Assembly (NCBI RefSeq): GCF_014644535.1
Contig: NZ_BMKW01000003.1
Span: 404,553-468,552 of the forward strand
Source of the DNA: Neoroseomonas lacus
GTDB lineage: Bacteria; Pseudomonadota; Alphaproteobacteria; Acetobacterales; Acetobacteraceae
DNA: 64,000 nt
Reading direction: 5' to 3'
The translations under genes and the position numbers were made by a program. Within the stretch, counting starts at the first letter, position 1, and each line of letters begins with the position of its first letter. The notes beneath the pieces are model-generated. The model saw only the letters and a program-made list of their open reading frames with translations, was not told where the DNA came from and searched no databases. Below are positions 7,859 to 17,223 of the stretch, one piece after another.

Positions 7859-8614
7859 TCAGCCGTAGGCCCGTTCCACCAGCGGCCCCTGTGCCGGCAG
7901 GGCGGCGATCTCGCGAATGATCTTGCGCCGCACCGCGCCGGAGAAGGATTCATACCCCTCGGCTACCATCAGGAAGGCGCCCGGCCCGCCGATCACCTCG
8001 TCGCGATAATATTCGTCCACCGGCGGCAGGCCGGCGAGCAGCGCCGAGGGCTGCGGCGTGCGGTCTAGCACGGCGAGGCCGTTCAGCACGATGCCGCGGT
8101 CCAGCGCCTCGGCTCGCGCGGCGGCAAGTTGGCGGCCGGAATTGTTCACCCCGTCGCCTGAGATGTCGACGACGCGGCGCAGCCCCTCGAAGCGCTGGCC
8201 GAATTGGGTGGCGGCGAAGTCGATCGCGCCGGAGATCGAGGTATAGAGATAGGTCTCGCGCGAGGCGCCATCGAGTGCTGCGGCGAAACGTGCGCAACTG
8301 GCCGCCCCGTCGAGCTGCATCCAGGGGACCAGCGTGTGCTGGATGTTCCAGTCCGACCAGACGAACAGGGTGACAGCAATGGCGCCGAGCGGGCCGCCGG
8401 CGATGCCTTCGGCCAGGCGAGGGTCGCGGAAGGCCTCGGCATAGCCGCGCATCTGCATCTCCATCTCCTCGGCATCGACCGAGCGGGAGACATCCACCGC
8501 GAGCACCAGTTCGACATCGACCTCAGTCGAGGCGCGGGCATTGCGTGATGTGATCAGGGCCGGGGCGGCAAGGCCGGCGGCGAGCAGAACGCGTCTGGAC
8601 AGGGGACGCAGCAT
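7859..8614 (-). CDS. DUF1194 (VWA-like) exported protein
   Basis: A 251-aa protein. The N-terminus LSRRVLLAAGLAAPAL with a following ARAS cleavage site looks like a signal peptide, with a twin-arginine-like SRRVLL motif. The mature part begins VDVELVLAVDVSRSVD, a MIDAS-type DxSxS motif of the von Willebrand factor A fold, and has DISGDGVNNSG later, typical of DUF1194. Such proteins are periplasmic or secreted with unknown ligands. The start at MLRPLSRR is supported by GGAGGG upstream; the longer frame starts without one. Confidence 0.88.
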   Translation of the reverse strand: MLRPLSRRVLLAAGLAAPALITSRNARASTEVDVELVLAVDVSRSVDAEEMEMQMRGYAEAFRDPRLAEGIAGGPLGAIAVTLFVWSDWNIQHTLVPWMQLDGAASCARFAAALDGASRETYLYTSISGAIDFAATQFGQRFEGLRRVVDISGDGVNNSGRQLAAARAEALDRGIVLNGLAVLDRTPQPSALLAGLPPVDEYYRDEVIGGPGAFLMVAEGYESFSGAVRRKIIREIAALPAQGPLVERAYG

Positions 8615-8931
8615 GGGAACCCTCCTGCACGGCCAGAGTGGGTAGTGGTCTTTCCTGTCCGCTCCGCATCGAAGGTTTCTTGCCTGCACAAATAAGGAAC
8701 GTCGTTGTGCGTCGCAACATATATCTCAGCGATACTGTCATAAAATGCCGCTATCGAGAGCAGAATTGTCCATTACGCGGGCTTGGGGGACGGGTACCGC
8801 CCATAAAGCAGGCATGGAAAATCAAGGCGGTTCAGGCGCTACCAATCGATGTGCATTTTTTGAGAATAAATGACGTTGTCATGCACGCATTTGGTGTGAA
8901 GTGATGTGCGGCATTCATGAGAGGCAGCACC
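8615..8931. other. Intergenic region, probably promoters
   Basis: A divergent gap between the DUF1194 gene and a broken plus-strand gene. Part of it (about 8690-8760 and 8830-8900) is AT-rich compared with the flanks, including ATATATCTCAGCGATACTGTCATAAAATG near 8718-8746 read in pieces, and could carry promoters. The GTG-initiated 88-codon frame across it looks non-coding. Confidence 0.5.
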
Positions 8932-9548
8932 ATGCCAGGCTTGACCCCTCCCGATCCGATGGAAGCCGGCGGTGGTGCCGATGCCGCGCGCATCTAAAAC
9001 GACCTCACCTCGGACTGGGTGGGTTTCAGCGACCCCTATCAGCGCCTGATCCTGATGGTGCGGGAATTGTTCTGGCAGGCCGACCTGCATACCAACCCGG
9101 TCTCGCTCTATGGCGGCGCCTGCCTGTTCTGCGGCGAGCATGTCGAACTGGCCGATGGCGGCGTGTTCTACTCGCAATGGCGCGCGGCGCTCGACGTCGG
9201 TGTCTTCCCCGGCGGGGAGCGCATCAGCAGCCACACCAGCACCCACACGCAATACGAAATCGCCATGCCGCCGGCTGGGGGACGCATCTGTTCGGCGTGC
9301 GCAACGGCGGCACCGGGTTCCAGAACGAGACCTACGCGATCACCACGACCTGGGGTGACTTCTTCGGCCATGTCGGCACGACCGTCGAATATGGCGGGAG
9401 CAGGCTGCTCGCCTTCGCCGGTGCCGGGACGGTGCCGAACATCGGCGCCAATGGGAGGTGGCCGCTCGACGATGCCCATCCGCAGCGCCTGCCGGGCGCC
9501 TGGTGCGACGCCAATGCGGCTAGCCTGATCGGCCAGTTCGGCTGGTAG
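8932..9548 (+). pseudogene. Broken gene of unknown family (nonsense codon and frameshift)
   Basis: An ATG at 8932 opens MPGLTPPDPMEAGGG and runs to a TAA at 8995-8997. The same frame continues as NDLTSDWVGFSDPYQRLILM through HTQYEIAMPPAG. At the G5 run 9277-9281 the frame must change by one base, after which HLFGVRNGGTGFQNETYA continues to GQFGW and a TAG at 9546. The two halves read as one protein of about 205 residues with sensible composition. I do not recognise the family. Two independent lesions point to a pseudogene, though the homopolymer shift alone could be a sequencing error. Confidence 0.7.
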
Positions 9549-9569
9549 GAACGCCGCCGCGGCCCTGCT

Positions 9570-10142
9570 TCAGAAACCGCCACCGGACGCCAGCCAAGCC
9601 TGCTCCGCCGGCGTGCTTTCCCGCCGCAGCGCCGCGTTGCGGTGGGGAAAGCGGCCGAAGCGGGCGATCACCGCCCGGTGCCGCCACGCGTAGTCGATCG
9701 TCCCATCCGGCTTGGCCATGCGCGGGTCGTCGCGCAGCCCCTCGAACAGCGCGACCGACAGGTTCTGATCCGCCATCGCCTCGGAATGTTCGAAGGGCAG
9801 GTACAGGAAAATGCGCTGGGTCGGCGTCAGGCCGAGATCCTGCCGCCGCACCAGCACGGCGTCCCGCGCGATCACCCGCATCAGCGGATCGGCGATGAAG
9901 GCCTCCGCCCGGCCGCGATGCAGGTTGCGGGAGAATTGGTCGAGCAGGATCGCCAAGGCCAGCACGCCCGCGCTGGTATTGCGCCACGTCGCCAGCGCAT
10001 CGGTCTGCGCCGCGGCAGCGAGGTTGCCAAAGCGTGTGCGGATCTCGTCATCGAATTTGTCGTCGCGCTTGAACCAGGCGTCGCGGAACGTGTCGGGTCC
10101 CTCGGCGAACCAGAAGGACAGGACGTCGAGCGGCGTGGTCAT
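9570..10142 (-). CDS. DUF924 family protein
   Basis: A 190-aa helical, TPR-like protein of the DUF924 family. Diagnostic stretches are VLSFWFAEGPDTFRDAWFKR, LALAILLDQFSRNLHRGRAE and LYLPFEHSEAMADQN, then ARFGRFPHRNAALRRESTPAE at the C-terminus. The family is widespread in Proteobacteria without an assigned activity. Its ATG overlaps the stop codon of the upstream FAD/Fe-S dehydrogenase gene by four bases, so it is the second gene of that operon. Confidence 0.92.
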   Translation of the reverse strand: MTTPLDVLSFWFAEGPDTFRDAWFKRDDKFDDEIRTRFGNLAAAAQTDALATWRNTSAGVLALAILLDQFSRNLHRGRAEAFIADPLMRVIARDAVLVRRQDLGLTPTQRIFLYLPFEHSEAMADQNLSVALFEGLRDDPRMAKPDGTIDYAWRHRAVIARFGRFPHRNAALRRESTPAEQAWLASGGGF

Positions 10143-13051
10143 GCCAGGGCCCTTTCCAGCAATTGGACGGAATGCAGCGCCTCCCGTCCTGCCAGATCGG
10201 CGATCTGATGGCGACAGGATGTGCCATCCGCCACGATGAAGGCGTCCGGCGCGGCCGCGCGCACCGCTGGCAACAGGGACAACTCGCCCATCGCCTTCGA
10301 CGCCGCCAGCGTCTCCGCCTGATAGCCGAAGGCGCCGGCCATGCCGCAGCAGGACGACGTGATCGGCGTGACCGTCAGCCCCGGGATTCGCTTCAGTAGC
10401 GCGACGGCCGGCGGGAAGGCGCCGAAGGCCTTCTGGTGGCAATGGCCATGGATATGCGCCTCGCCCGGCAGGGGCTTCAGCGGCAGCACGGCCTTCTCGC
10501 GGTCGAGGAATTCGCTCAGCAGGAAGGCGCGGGCGGCCAGCGCGCGGGCCGGTTCGCCTGGCAGCAGCGCGAGGAACTCATCGCGTAGCGTTGTCAGCGA
10601 AGAAGGCTCGATGCCAACCACCGGCGAGGCGTGCGCGGACAACGCCTCCAGTGTGCGCCGCGCTTCGTCGCGCGCCCGATCGACCAGCCCGGCGGAAAGC
10701 AGCGTGCGCCCCTCATCCAGTGGCCGCGCACCGCGCGCCGCCCGCGCGATGGCCGGGTCATAGCCAGCAGCGCGCAGCACGGCGATGGCGGCGCGCAGAT
10801 TGGCAGGCTCGTAGTACCGATTGAAGGCATCCGGCAGCAGGATGACCTCACGTTCGCGCCCATCCGGCACGCGCAACTCGGCGTCATGAAATGCGCCCCA
10901 GACGAAGCGGGGCAGGGACCGTTCCGCCGCGAGGCCGAGCACCGTCTCCGACAGTCGTGCCAGCCCCGGCACCGTATCCCGCGCATTGGCCAGCGGCGGC
11001 AGCAACGACGCCCAGCGCGCCCAGCGCGGCATCGTCGCGATGATGCGTTCCCGCCAGCCGATGCCATGCGTTTTCGCCCGTGCCGCCAGCACCTCGATCT
11101 TCATTCGCGCCATATCGACGCCGGTCGGGCATTCCCGCTTGCAGCCCTTGCAGGACACACACAGCTTCACCGCTTCCGCGACCTCATCGGACGCCAGCGC
11201 CCCAGGCAACTGCCCGGTCAGCGCGAGCCGCAGCGTATTCGCCCGCCCACGCGTCAGATGCTGCTCATCCCGCGTCGCGCGATAGGATGGGCACATGACG
11301 TTGGCGTCGAACTTCCGGCAGGTGCCGTTGTTGTTGCACATCTCGACCGCGCTCAGCAGCCCGCCCAGCGGCCCCGGATACTCGGACCAGTCGAGCACCG
11401 GCGTGATCGCCGCATCCGCCGCATAACCCGGCGCGTAGCGGAACAGCGTGCGGTCATCCATCTTCGGCGCCCGCACCACGCGTCCCGGGTTCAGCAGTGC
11501 CTTCGGGTCGAACGCGTCCTTCACCTCCTCGAAGGCACGGGCGATGCGGCTGCCGAACATCGGCTCGTTGAATTCCGAGCGCACGATGCCGTCGCCATGC
11601 TCGCCCGAATGGCTGCCCTTGTATTCGCGCACCAGCGCGAAGCACTCCTCGGCGATGGCGCGCATCTTCCGCACATCCTCGCCATTCTTCATGTTCAGCA
11701 CCGGCCGCACATGCAGGCAGCCGACGGAGGCATGCGCATACCAGGTGCCCTTGGTGTCGTGCTGCGCGAACACCTCGTTCAAACGCTCAGTGTAATCAGC
11801 AAGATCGGGCAGCGCGACCGCGCAATCCTCGATGAAGGACACGGGCTTCCCGTCGCCCTTCATCGACATCATGATGTTGAGCCCGGCCTCGCGCACCTCG
11901 GCGATGGCGGCCTGGAACCCGGCATCCGTCGCGCGCACTACCGCATCCGGATAGCCGAGATCGCCCATCATCTCCTCGAGCCGGTCGAGTGCCTGCAACA
12001 GCGGCGCCTCCTCATGCCCATGGAACTCGACGATCAGCAGGCTGTCCGGCTCCCCCTTCACCATCTGGTCGATCGTCGCCCGATAGATCGGGATCGACCG
12101 CCCGAGGTCGATCATCGTCCGGTCCACCAGCTCTACCGCCTCTGGATTCAGCGTCACCAGATGCTGGGACGCCGCCATCGCCGCGCGGAAGGTCGGGAAC
12201 TGGCAGATGCCGAGAGTCTTGCGCGGCTTGATCGGCCAAAGTTTCAAGTCCAGCGCTGCGGAAAACGCGAGCGTCCCCTCGCTCCCCACCAGCAGCCGCG
12301 CCAGATTGCCGCGCCCCTCCGCCCGTGCCGCCGGCGTCAAACTTTCGATGTTGTACCCACCAACCCGCCGCAACTGGTTCGGAAACCGCGCCGCGATCTC
12401 CTCCGCCTCGCGCGCCCCCAGCGCGCGCAGGCGCTGGATCAACTCGGCCGCCGGCGCCGGTACATCCCCACCGAGATTGTCCGGCATCTCGCCGAAGGTG
12501 AAGCGCGACCCATCCGCCAACAGCGCATCGATCGCCGTGACATTATCCGCCATCAACCCGTAGCGAATGGACTTCGACCCGCAGGAATTGTTCCCCGCCA
12601 TCCCCCCGATCGTGCAGCGCTGCCAAGTCGACGGATCGACCGGAAAGAACAGCCCATGCCCCTTCAACGCATCATTCAGCGCCCCCAACGTGATCCCCGG
12701 CTGCACCCGCGCCATCCGCGCCGCCGCATCCACCTCGATCACGCCGCGTAGATACTTCGTGCAATCCAGCACCAGCGCCCGGTTCACGGTCTGCCCGCAT
12801 TGCGACGTCCCGCCACCGCGCGCGAGCACGGGGATGCCTTCCTCCCGGCACAGCGTCATCGCCGCCTGCACATCGTCCAGGCTGCGCGGCACCAGCACGC
12901 CGTAGGGTTCGATCTGGTAGATGGACGCATCCGTCGCATACCGCCCGCGATCGGCCGGCGCGAACAGCACCTCGCCCTGTGTCTCCCGCCGCAATCGGTC
13001 GGCCAGCCGGCTGTCGCCGAGGCTCGGGCGTGTCTTCATCTGGACGTTCAT
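10139..13051 (-). CDS. YdiJ-like FAD-linked oxidase with C-terminal Fe-S domain
   Basis: A 970-aa membrane-associated dehydrogenase. The N-terminal half holds a FAD_binding_4 (PCMH) domain (VLARGGGTSQCGQTVNRALV; CTIGGMAGNNSCGSKSIRYG) and an FAD-oxidase C domain. The C-terminal half has ferredoxin-type cysteines (CVSCKGCKRECP), and two CCG-type regions near the end (HGHCHQKAFGAF, TSSCCGMAGAFGY). The same order is found in E. coli YdiJ, a D-2-hydroxyglutarate dehydrogenase, and in D-lactate dehydrogenases of the Dld-II type; the 2-hydroxy acid used cannot be decided here. The start at MNVQMKTRPS is preferred, but MKTRPS four codons later is possible. Co-transcribed with the DUF924 gene and divergent from the aminotransferase. 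Confidence 0.93.
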   Translation of the reverse strand: MNVQMKTRPSLGDSRLADRLRRETQGEVLFAPADRGRYATDASIYQIEPYGVLVPRSLDDVQAAMTLCREEGIPVLARGGGTSQCGQTVNRALVLDCTKYLRGVIEVDAAARMARVQPGITLGALNDALKGHGLFFPVDPSTWQRCTIGGMAGNNSCGSKSIRYGLMADNVTAIDALLADGSRFTFGEMPDNLGGDVPAPAAELIQRLRALGAREAEEIAARFPNQLRRVGGYNIESLTPAARAEGRGNLARLLVGSEGTLAFSAALDLKLWPIKPRKTLGICQFPTFRAAMAASQHLVTLNPEAVELVDRTMIDLGRSIPIYRATIDQMVKGEPDSLLIVEFHGHEEAPLLQALDRLEEMMGDLGYPDAVVRATDAGFQAAIAEVREAGLNIMMSMKGDGKPVSFIEDCAVALPDLADYTERLNEVFAQHDTKGTWYAHASVGCLHVRPVLNMKNGEDVRKMRAIAEECFALVREYKGSHSGEHGDGIVRSEFNEPMFGSRIARAFEEVKDAFDPKALLNPGRVVRAPKMDDRTLFRYAPGYAADAAITPVLDWSEYPGPLGGLLSAVEMCNNNGTCRKFDANVMCPSYRATRDEQHLTRGRANTLRLALTGQLPGALASDEVAEAVKLCVSCKGCKRECPTGVDMARMKIEVLAARAKTHGIGWRERIIATMPRWARWASLLPPLANARDTVPGLARLSETVLGLAAERSLPRFVWGAFHDAELRVPDGREREVILLPDAFNRYYEPANLRAAIAVLRAAGYDPAIARAARGARPLDEGRTLLSAGLVDRARDEARRTLEALSAHASPVVGIEPSSLTTLRDEFLALLPGEPARALAARAFLLSEFLDREKAVLPLKPLPGEAHIHGHCHQKAFGAFPPAVALLKRIPGLTVTPITSSCCGMAGAFGYQAETLAASKAMGELSLLPAVRAAAPDAFIVADGTSCRHQIADLAGREALHSVQLLERALA

Positions 13052-13222
13052 CGGCGCAACCCCGGTACTACGGAAGCGGACCCTACAGCCCGTCGCCCCA
13101 TCAGCCGAATGGATACTCCTGATGGATTGCACAAGCCCCGCTCATGGCCCCGACGCGCCGAACTCATTGGCACCGCGCCGCGCCCTGGCGCATGAAGTGC
13201 CCGAGAACACGGGAGCCCATCC

Positions 13223-14407
13223 ATGGCCTACTACCAATCCAAGCCCACCGCCGGCCGCCACTTCCTGCAGATCCCGGGACCCACCAACGTCCCCGACCGC
13301 GTGCTGCGCGCCATGGACAACCCCACCATGGACCATCGCGGCCCGGATTTCGGCCGCTTCGGCAAGCAACTGCTCGAGAAGGTCCGCCACGTCTTCAAGA
13401 CGCAATCCCACGTCATCATCTACCCGGCCTCCGGCACCGGCGCCTGGGAAGCCGCCCTGACCAACACCCTGTCCCCCGGCGACCGCGTGCTGATGTGCGA
13501 GACCGGCTGGTTCGCCCATCTGTGGCAGGAAATGGCCGGCCGCCTCGGCATCGTCACCGACCTGGTCAAGACCGACTGGCGCCGTGGCGCCGACGTCGCC
13601 CAGATCGAGGCCCGCCTGCGTGACGACAAGGCGCACGCCATCAAGGCTGTCTGCGTCGTCCACAACGAGACCAGCACTGGCTGCACCACGCGCGTGGACG
13701 AGGTCCGCCGCGCCATGGACGCCGCCGGCCACCCGGCGCTGCTGCTGGTGGACACCATCTCATCCCTGGGCTCCATCGACTACCGCCATGACGAATGGGG
13801 CGTGGACGTCACCGTCGCCGGCTCGCAGAAGGGCCTGATGCTGCCCCCCGGCCTGTCCTTCAACGCGATCAGCGCCAAGGCTCTGAAGGCGTCCGAGACG
13901 GCCAAGCTGCCGCGCTCCTTCTGGGACTGGAAGCCGATGCTGGCATCCAACGCGACCGGCTACTTCCCCTACACCCCGGCGACCAACCTGCTCTATGGCC
14001 TCGACGCCGCGGTGGACATGCTGCTGGAAGAAGGCCTCGACAACGTCTTCGCCCGCCACGACCGTTTCGCCGAAGCCACCCGTCGCGCCGTCCGGCACTG
14101 GGGCTTCGAGATCCAGTGCGCGGAACCGCGCCACTACTCCTCGGCACTCACCGCCGTGCGCCTACCCGAAGGCCATTCCGCCAACGCGCTGCGCGCGACG
14201 ATCCTCGAAAAGCACAACATGTCGCTCGGCAACGGGCTTGGGCAGCTCAACGACATCGTCTTCCGCATCGGCCATCTCGGCGACTTCGGCGACCTGCCGC
14301 TGATCGGCACGCTGGGCGGTGTGGAGATGGGCCTGCGCGAGGCCGGCGTGCCCTACAAGGCCGGCGGCGTGCTGGCGGCGATGGACTACCTCGCCGGCAA
14401 TGCGTGA
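13223..14407 (+). CDS. Class V aminotransferase, serine-glyoxylate type
   Basis: A 394-aa PLP enzyme of fold type I. The N-terminus FLQIPGPTNVPDRVLRAMDN and the TMDHRGPDF motif are characteristic of serine-glyoxylate aminotransferase. YPASGTGAWEAAL binds the PLP phosphate, LLLVDTISSLGSID supplies the Asp, and VAGSQKGLMLPPGLSF carries the Schiff-base lysine. The expected reaction is L-serine + glyoxylate to hydroxypyruvate + glycine. Alanine- or aspartate-glyoxylate specificity cannot be excluded. It is divergent from the hydroxy-acid dehydrogenase; both may work on C2/C3 hydroxy and keto acids (inference). The ATG at 13223 follows GGGAG. Confidence 0.93.
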   Translation: MAYYQSKPTAGRHFLQIPGPTNVPDRVLRAMDNPTMDHRGPDFGRFGKQLLEKVRHVFKTQSHVIIYPASGTGAWEAALTNTLSPGDRVLMCETGWFAHLWQEMAGRLGIVTDLVKTDWRRGADVAQIEARLRDDKAHAIKAVCVVHNETSTGCTTRVDEVRRAMDAAGHPALLLVDTISSLGSIDYRHDEWGVDVTVAGSQKGLMLPPGLSFNAISAKALKASETAKLPRSFWDWKPMLASNATGYFPYTPATNLLYGLDAAVDMLLEEGLDNVFARHDRFAEATRRAVRHWGFEIQCAEPRHYSSALTAVRLPEGHSANALRATILEKHNMSLGNGLGQLNDIVFRIGHLGDFGDLPLIGTLGGVEMGLREAGVPYKAGGVLAAMDYLAGNA

Positions 14408-14411
14408 CGTC

Positions 14412-14443
14412 ATCCCGGCGTCGCGGATGGGCGAAGCCGGGAT
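14412..14443. repeat. REP-like palindrome / possible terminator
   Basis: ATCCCGGC (14412-14419) and GCCGGGAT (14436-14443) are perfect inverted arms five bases after the aminotransferase stop. The CATCCCGGC...GCCGGGATC form is a common intergenic palindrome in alphaproteobacterial genomes. It lacks a T run, so a role in termination is uncertain. Confidence 0.55.
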
Positions 14444-14656
14444 CAGGGGCGCCGGGTTTCACGGTGCCCCATCGCCGCCGAACGCCGGATCACCGCTCAC
14501 CCGTCCGGCAGGCCTCGAATGCCGGGCGCGGCCACGCCGCCCGCCGGCGGCAGGCGGCTTGGGCTATGGTCGGCATCGCAGGCGATGAATGCCAGCCACA
14601 GCTGGCCATCCGGTCAGGGCGGGGCCGACGTGGCGGCTGGGTGGAGGGTTGGTGCG

Positions 14657-14947
14657 ATGGATGCTGAAGAGTTTCGGCGCAGCCTGGATGAGGCCGCGCC
14701 GCCGGACGGGTTGCCCACCCCGCTGCTGGCGCTCTGGTGGGACGCTCGCGGGGACTGGCAGCGCGCCCATGAGGCCGCCCAGGCCGGCGAGGACGCCGAC
14801 AGCGCCTGGGTCCATGCCTATCTGCATCATCGGGAAGGCGACCTCGCCAATGCCGGCTACTGGTACCGGCGCGCCGGCAAGCCAACGGCAGGCATGCCGC
14901 TCGACGAGGAAGCCTCCGCCATCCTGGCCACGCTGCTGGCACGCTGA
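14657..14947 (+). CDS. Conserved hypothetical protein, TPR-like
   Basis: A 96-aa acidic soluble protein. GDWQRAHEAAQAGEDADSAW and HAYLHHREGDLANAGYWYRR look like two helix-turn-helix units of the SEL1/TPR kind. The start at MDAEEFRRSL is chosen because GGAGG lies nine bases upstream; the frame extends further upstream but into a stretch of non-coding composition. No enzyme motif is visible and the function is unknown. Confidence 0.72.
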   Translation: MDAEEFRRSLDEAAPPDGLPTPLLALWWDARGDWQRAHEAAQAGEDADSAWVHAYLHHREGDLANAGYWYRRAGKPTAGMPLDEEASAILATLLAR

Positions 14948-14965
14948 GACCAACGGCACGAGGCA

Positions 14966-15062
14966 TTGACTCGTGCCGAGGCCGATAGCGTTGAGAAAGC
15001 CAAGCAAACCGGAGGTTTGCGCCCGGCGCTTGAGGGCAGGGAAGAGCGGATGCCAACGATCG
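14966..15062. repeat. Dispersed intergenic repeat, copy A
   Basis: Shares ordered blocks with 35034-35189: TTGAC..TGCCGAGGCCG, GAAAG.CAAG..AA..GGAGGTTTGCGCC and GGATGCCAAC.GTCG-like (here GGATGCCAACGATCG). The middle part differs in length and sequence. The nature of the element is unknown. Confidence 0.5.
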
Positions 15063-15155
15063 AGGAATTCGGCCGTTGCTGTGAGGCGCGCCACCGCCAC
15101 CCACCAAGCGCCTGCGGTCGGAAACGGGCCGAATGGCGCGTTTGCAGACAGCCTC

Positions 15156-15665
15156 TCAGGCCGGCAACAGTCGCCCGTGTTCCTGCAGCCAGCGCGTGAC
15201 CTCGGCTGCCGCCGCGCGCAGCCGCGCCGTCTCGGGCAAGTCCGCCGCCCGGTACAGGGTCTTCTCAACCCGGATGGGCGGCACCTCCAGCACCAAGGTC
15301 TCGTTCACCGTGCCGCGGTATTGCGAGAGATGCTCGGCCGGAATGTCGCGCTCGAACAGCGCATCGCCCAGCAGGCAGTCCAGCATCAGCAGGATCATCC
15401 GCCGCGGCGGCGCGCCCTGCCACCGCTCGACGTCAAAGACCGTGAAATCGGCCGGGGTCGGCCGCGCCTTGGTCCAGGTCGCCACCGCATCATCGCCGGC
15501 GGCAGCCAACTCGAGAAGGTCCGACGCCCAGTCCGGCCCGACCTCGCCACCCCGGCGCCAGTAACTCGCGCGGAAACCGCGCTGCACGAACCCCACCGGA
15601 TCGCCGGCATAGCTCCGGCGCAGCGCCGCGGCGTCGGCCACCCAGGGGGCGGGTTCAATAGCCAT
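15156..15665 (-). CDS. Unknown protein coupled to PAAR-zincin effector (immunity candidate)
   Basis: A 169-aa soluble protein with no recognised domain and no signal peptide. It starts inside the last codons of the PAAR-metallopeptidase gene (11-base overlap), which is the usual place for a cognate immunity or adaptor gene. It is tryptophan-rich at the N-terminus (ASYWRRGGEVGPDWASDLL). A cytoplasmic protein would fit an effector acting in the cytoplasm, or an adaptor that loads the effector. Its role is inferred only from position. Gene reality is supported by the overlap and the composition. Confidence 0.75.
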   Translation of the reverse strand: MAIEPAPWVADAAALRRSYAGDPVGFVQRGFRASYWRRGGEVGPDWASDLLELAAAGDDAVATWTKARPTPADFTVFDVERWQGAPPRRMILLMLDCLLGDALFERDIPAEHLSQYRGTVNETLVLEVPPIRVEKTLYRAADLPETARLRAAAAEVTRWLQEHGRLLPA

Positions 15666-16518
15666 GGTTCTTCAACACCTGGTCGTAATGGCTCTGATGC
15701 GGGTGGGGCAGGGTGCCATCGGCGGCCGGCCAGGTCTCGGCCATGATGTCATTCGGCGGCGCGCCGGGGTTCTTCGCCGTGCCTGTCGGCGTGTCGTGGT
15801 AATCGTCATCGAGGCCGAGTGTGTGGCCATATTCATGCGCGATGCGGCGCGGCCGGCCGGCATCGGTCGCCGCCGCCGGGGTCTGCCGCCCCTCGCCATT
15901 GCCATAGAGCGACTGGTCCATGCGGTTCTGCGCCGGATCCACGGTGATCTGGTCATAGCCGGCCGTCGCCGTGCCGGAGGTATTCACCTTCGTGTTGACC
16001 TGCACATTCACGGCATAGGTCTCGCCATTCACCGTCATGGTGCCGGACCAGGTGTCCTCGATCTGCTTCTTGGCGGCATCGGCATAGGCCTGGGTCGCGC
16101 CCGGCCCGGAATATTCCATGTTTGTCGTGATATAGACCGTCTTGGTGATCGGATCGACATAGACCCGCGTGCTGCCGTTATGCGCGGCGATGGCCGCCGC
16201 CTGGCTTTGCATGTTGGCGGCAGCACCGCCCACCAGCACGGTGAAGCAACCCAGAATGATCATGCCCCCATGCAGGGAGGTATCGAGGATGCGCGATTGC
16301 GGCATCTTGCACGACAGCACCGTCGTCGATCCCTGCGCGATGACATCCGGCGGGCCGATGCAGGTGCACACATCGAGCGCGCGCGCGGCCGGCAGCTTGC
16401 CGATCAGCACGGTCGTCGCCCCCGGCGAGGTGATCGGCCCGCCCACATGCGGCACGATGCCAGTCACCATCGGGCAGAGATGCAGGTCGGTCAGGCGCGC
16501 GGCGGGAAAGCCGACCAT
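15655..16518 (-). CDS. PAAR-domain protein with C-terminal zinc metallopeptidase toxin domain (T6SS effector)
   Basis: A 287-aa protein. Residues 1 to about 97 form a PAAR-like domain (MVGFPAARLTDLHLCPM; HVGGPITSPGATTVLIGKLP; CKMPQSRILDTSLHGGMIIL), which caps the VgrG spike of type VI secretion systems. The C-terminal part has HEYGHTLGLDDDYHD at about residue 228, a metzincin-type HExxHxxGxxD zinc site. This gives a specialised effector delivered on the spike tip that cleaves an unknown protein. The PAAR half is clearly paralogous to that at 17806-18693 while the C-terminal domain is unrelated. No T6SS core genes are in the window. The downstream 169-aa gene overlaps it. Confidence 0.88.
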   Translation of the reverse strand: MVGFPAARLTDLHLCPMVTGIVPHVGGPITSPGATTVLIGKLPAARALDVCTCIGPPDVIAQGSTTVLSCKMPQSRILDTSLHGGMIILGCFTVLVGGAAANMQSQAAAIAAHNGSTRVYVDPITKTVYITTNMEYSGPGATQAYADAAKKQIEDTWSGTMTVNGETYAVNVQVNTKVNTSGTATAGYDQITVDPAQNRMDQSLYGNGEGRQTPAAATDAGRPRRIAHEYGHTLGLDDDYHDTPTGTAKNPGAPPNDIMAETWPAADGTLPHPHQSHYDQVLKNHGY

Positions 16519-16581
16519 TCCTCACATTCCCCATGTTGCACCATGCCCGGTACGGCGGGCCGTGATGCAGTATAGGCAAGC

Positions 16582-17211
16582 CTACACGTCCCAACGTGCG
16601 ATGAAGCTCACGATGTCGTCCGACTGGAAATCTTCGAGCCGCTCCATCACCGTCTCGAACGGCCAGTCCCACCACGCGATGCGGCGCAACGCATCGGCGA
16701 TCGCGGGCGGGAAGCGGTCGCGGATCACCCGCCCCGGCACGCCGCCGACAATCGCATAGGGCGCCACATCCTTCGCCACCACCGCCCCGGCCGCGAGCAC
16801 CGCCCCATCGCCCACCGTGACGCCGGCGAGCACGGTCACGCCATGGCCGATCCAGACATCGTTGCCGATGGTCACCCGCGCCGCCCGCCGCGCCTCGAAG
16901 AACGCCGCGTCGCGCTGCTTCGAGGCGTCGTAATACTCCGGCACATAGGTGAAGCGATGCAGCGAGGGCCGCTCCATCGGATGGTTCGGCGGCCCGATCC
17001 GAACATGCGCGGCGATGGCGCAGAATTTCCCGATCGTCGTATCCGCCACCTGGCAGTCATGCCCGAGATAGGAGGCGTCGCCGATCGTCGAATACTCGAC
17101 CGCGCAGCGCTCCAGCACTTCGCAATGCGCGCCCAGCACGACCTCGCGCAGCTTCACGCTCGGATGCACAAAGGTCTCCGCGAGCTTCGCCCGCTTCACC
17201 GCCTGGTCCAT
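16582..17211 (-). CDS. Hexapeptide-repeat acyltransferase (phosphonate-associated type)
   Basis: A 209-aa left-handed beta-helix acetyltransferase. Isoleucine-patch repeats are visible from [20 protein letters not shown] to [30 protein letters not shown]. The insertion [21 protein letters not shown] and [20 protein letters not shown] resembles the transferase family often found in phosphonate loci, and chloramphenicol/virginiamycin acetyltransferases. The acceptor is unknown; there are no phn genes here. The ATG of MDQAVKR has GAGGG nine bases upstream; a GTG two codons earlier is possible. It lies between the two PAAR effectors on the same strand. Confidence 0.88.
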   Translation of the reverse strand: MDQAVKRAKLAETFVHPSVKLREVVLGAHCEVLERCAVEYSTIGDASYLGHDCQVADTTIGKFCAIAAHVRIGPPNHPMERPSLHRFTYVPEYYDASKQRDAAFFEARRAARVTIGNDVWIGHGVTVLAGVTVGDGAVLAAGAVVAKDVAPYAIVGGVPGRVIRDRFPPAIADALRRIAWWDWPFETVMERLEDFQSDDIVSFIARWDV

Positions 17212-17223
17212 CGACACCCACCC

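Noticed and set aside
8638..8904. 88-codon GTG-started frame
   Set aside because: No ribosome site, composition unlike neighbours, and it crosses an AT-rich promoter-like region.
10631..12751. 706-codon plus-strand frame inside the FAD/Fe-S dehydrogenase gene
   Set aside because: It is antisense to a gene with clear motifs; high GC keeps the opposite frame open. The translation is His/Arg/Pro-rich with no domain.
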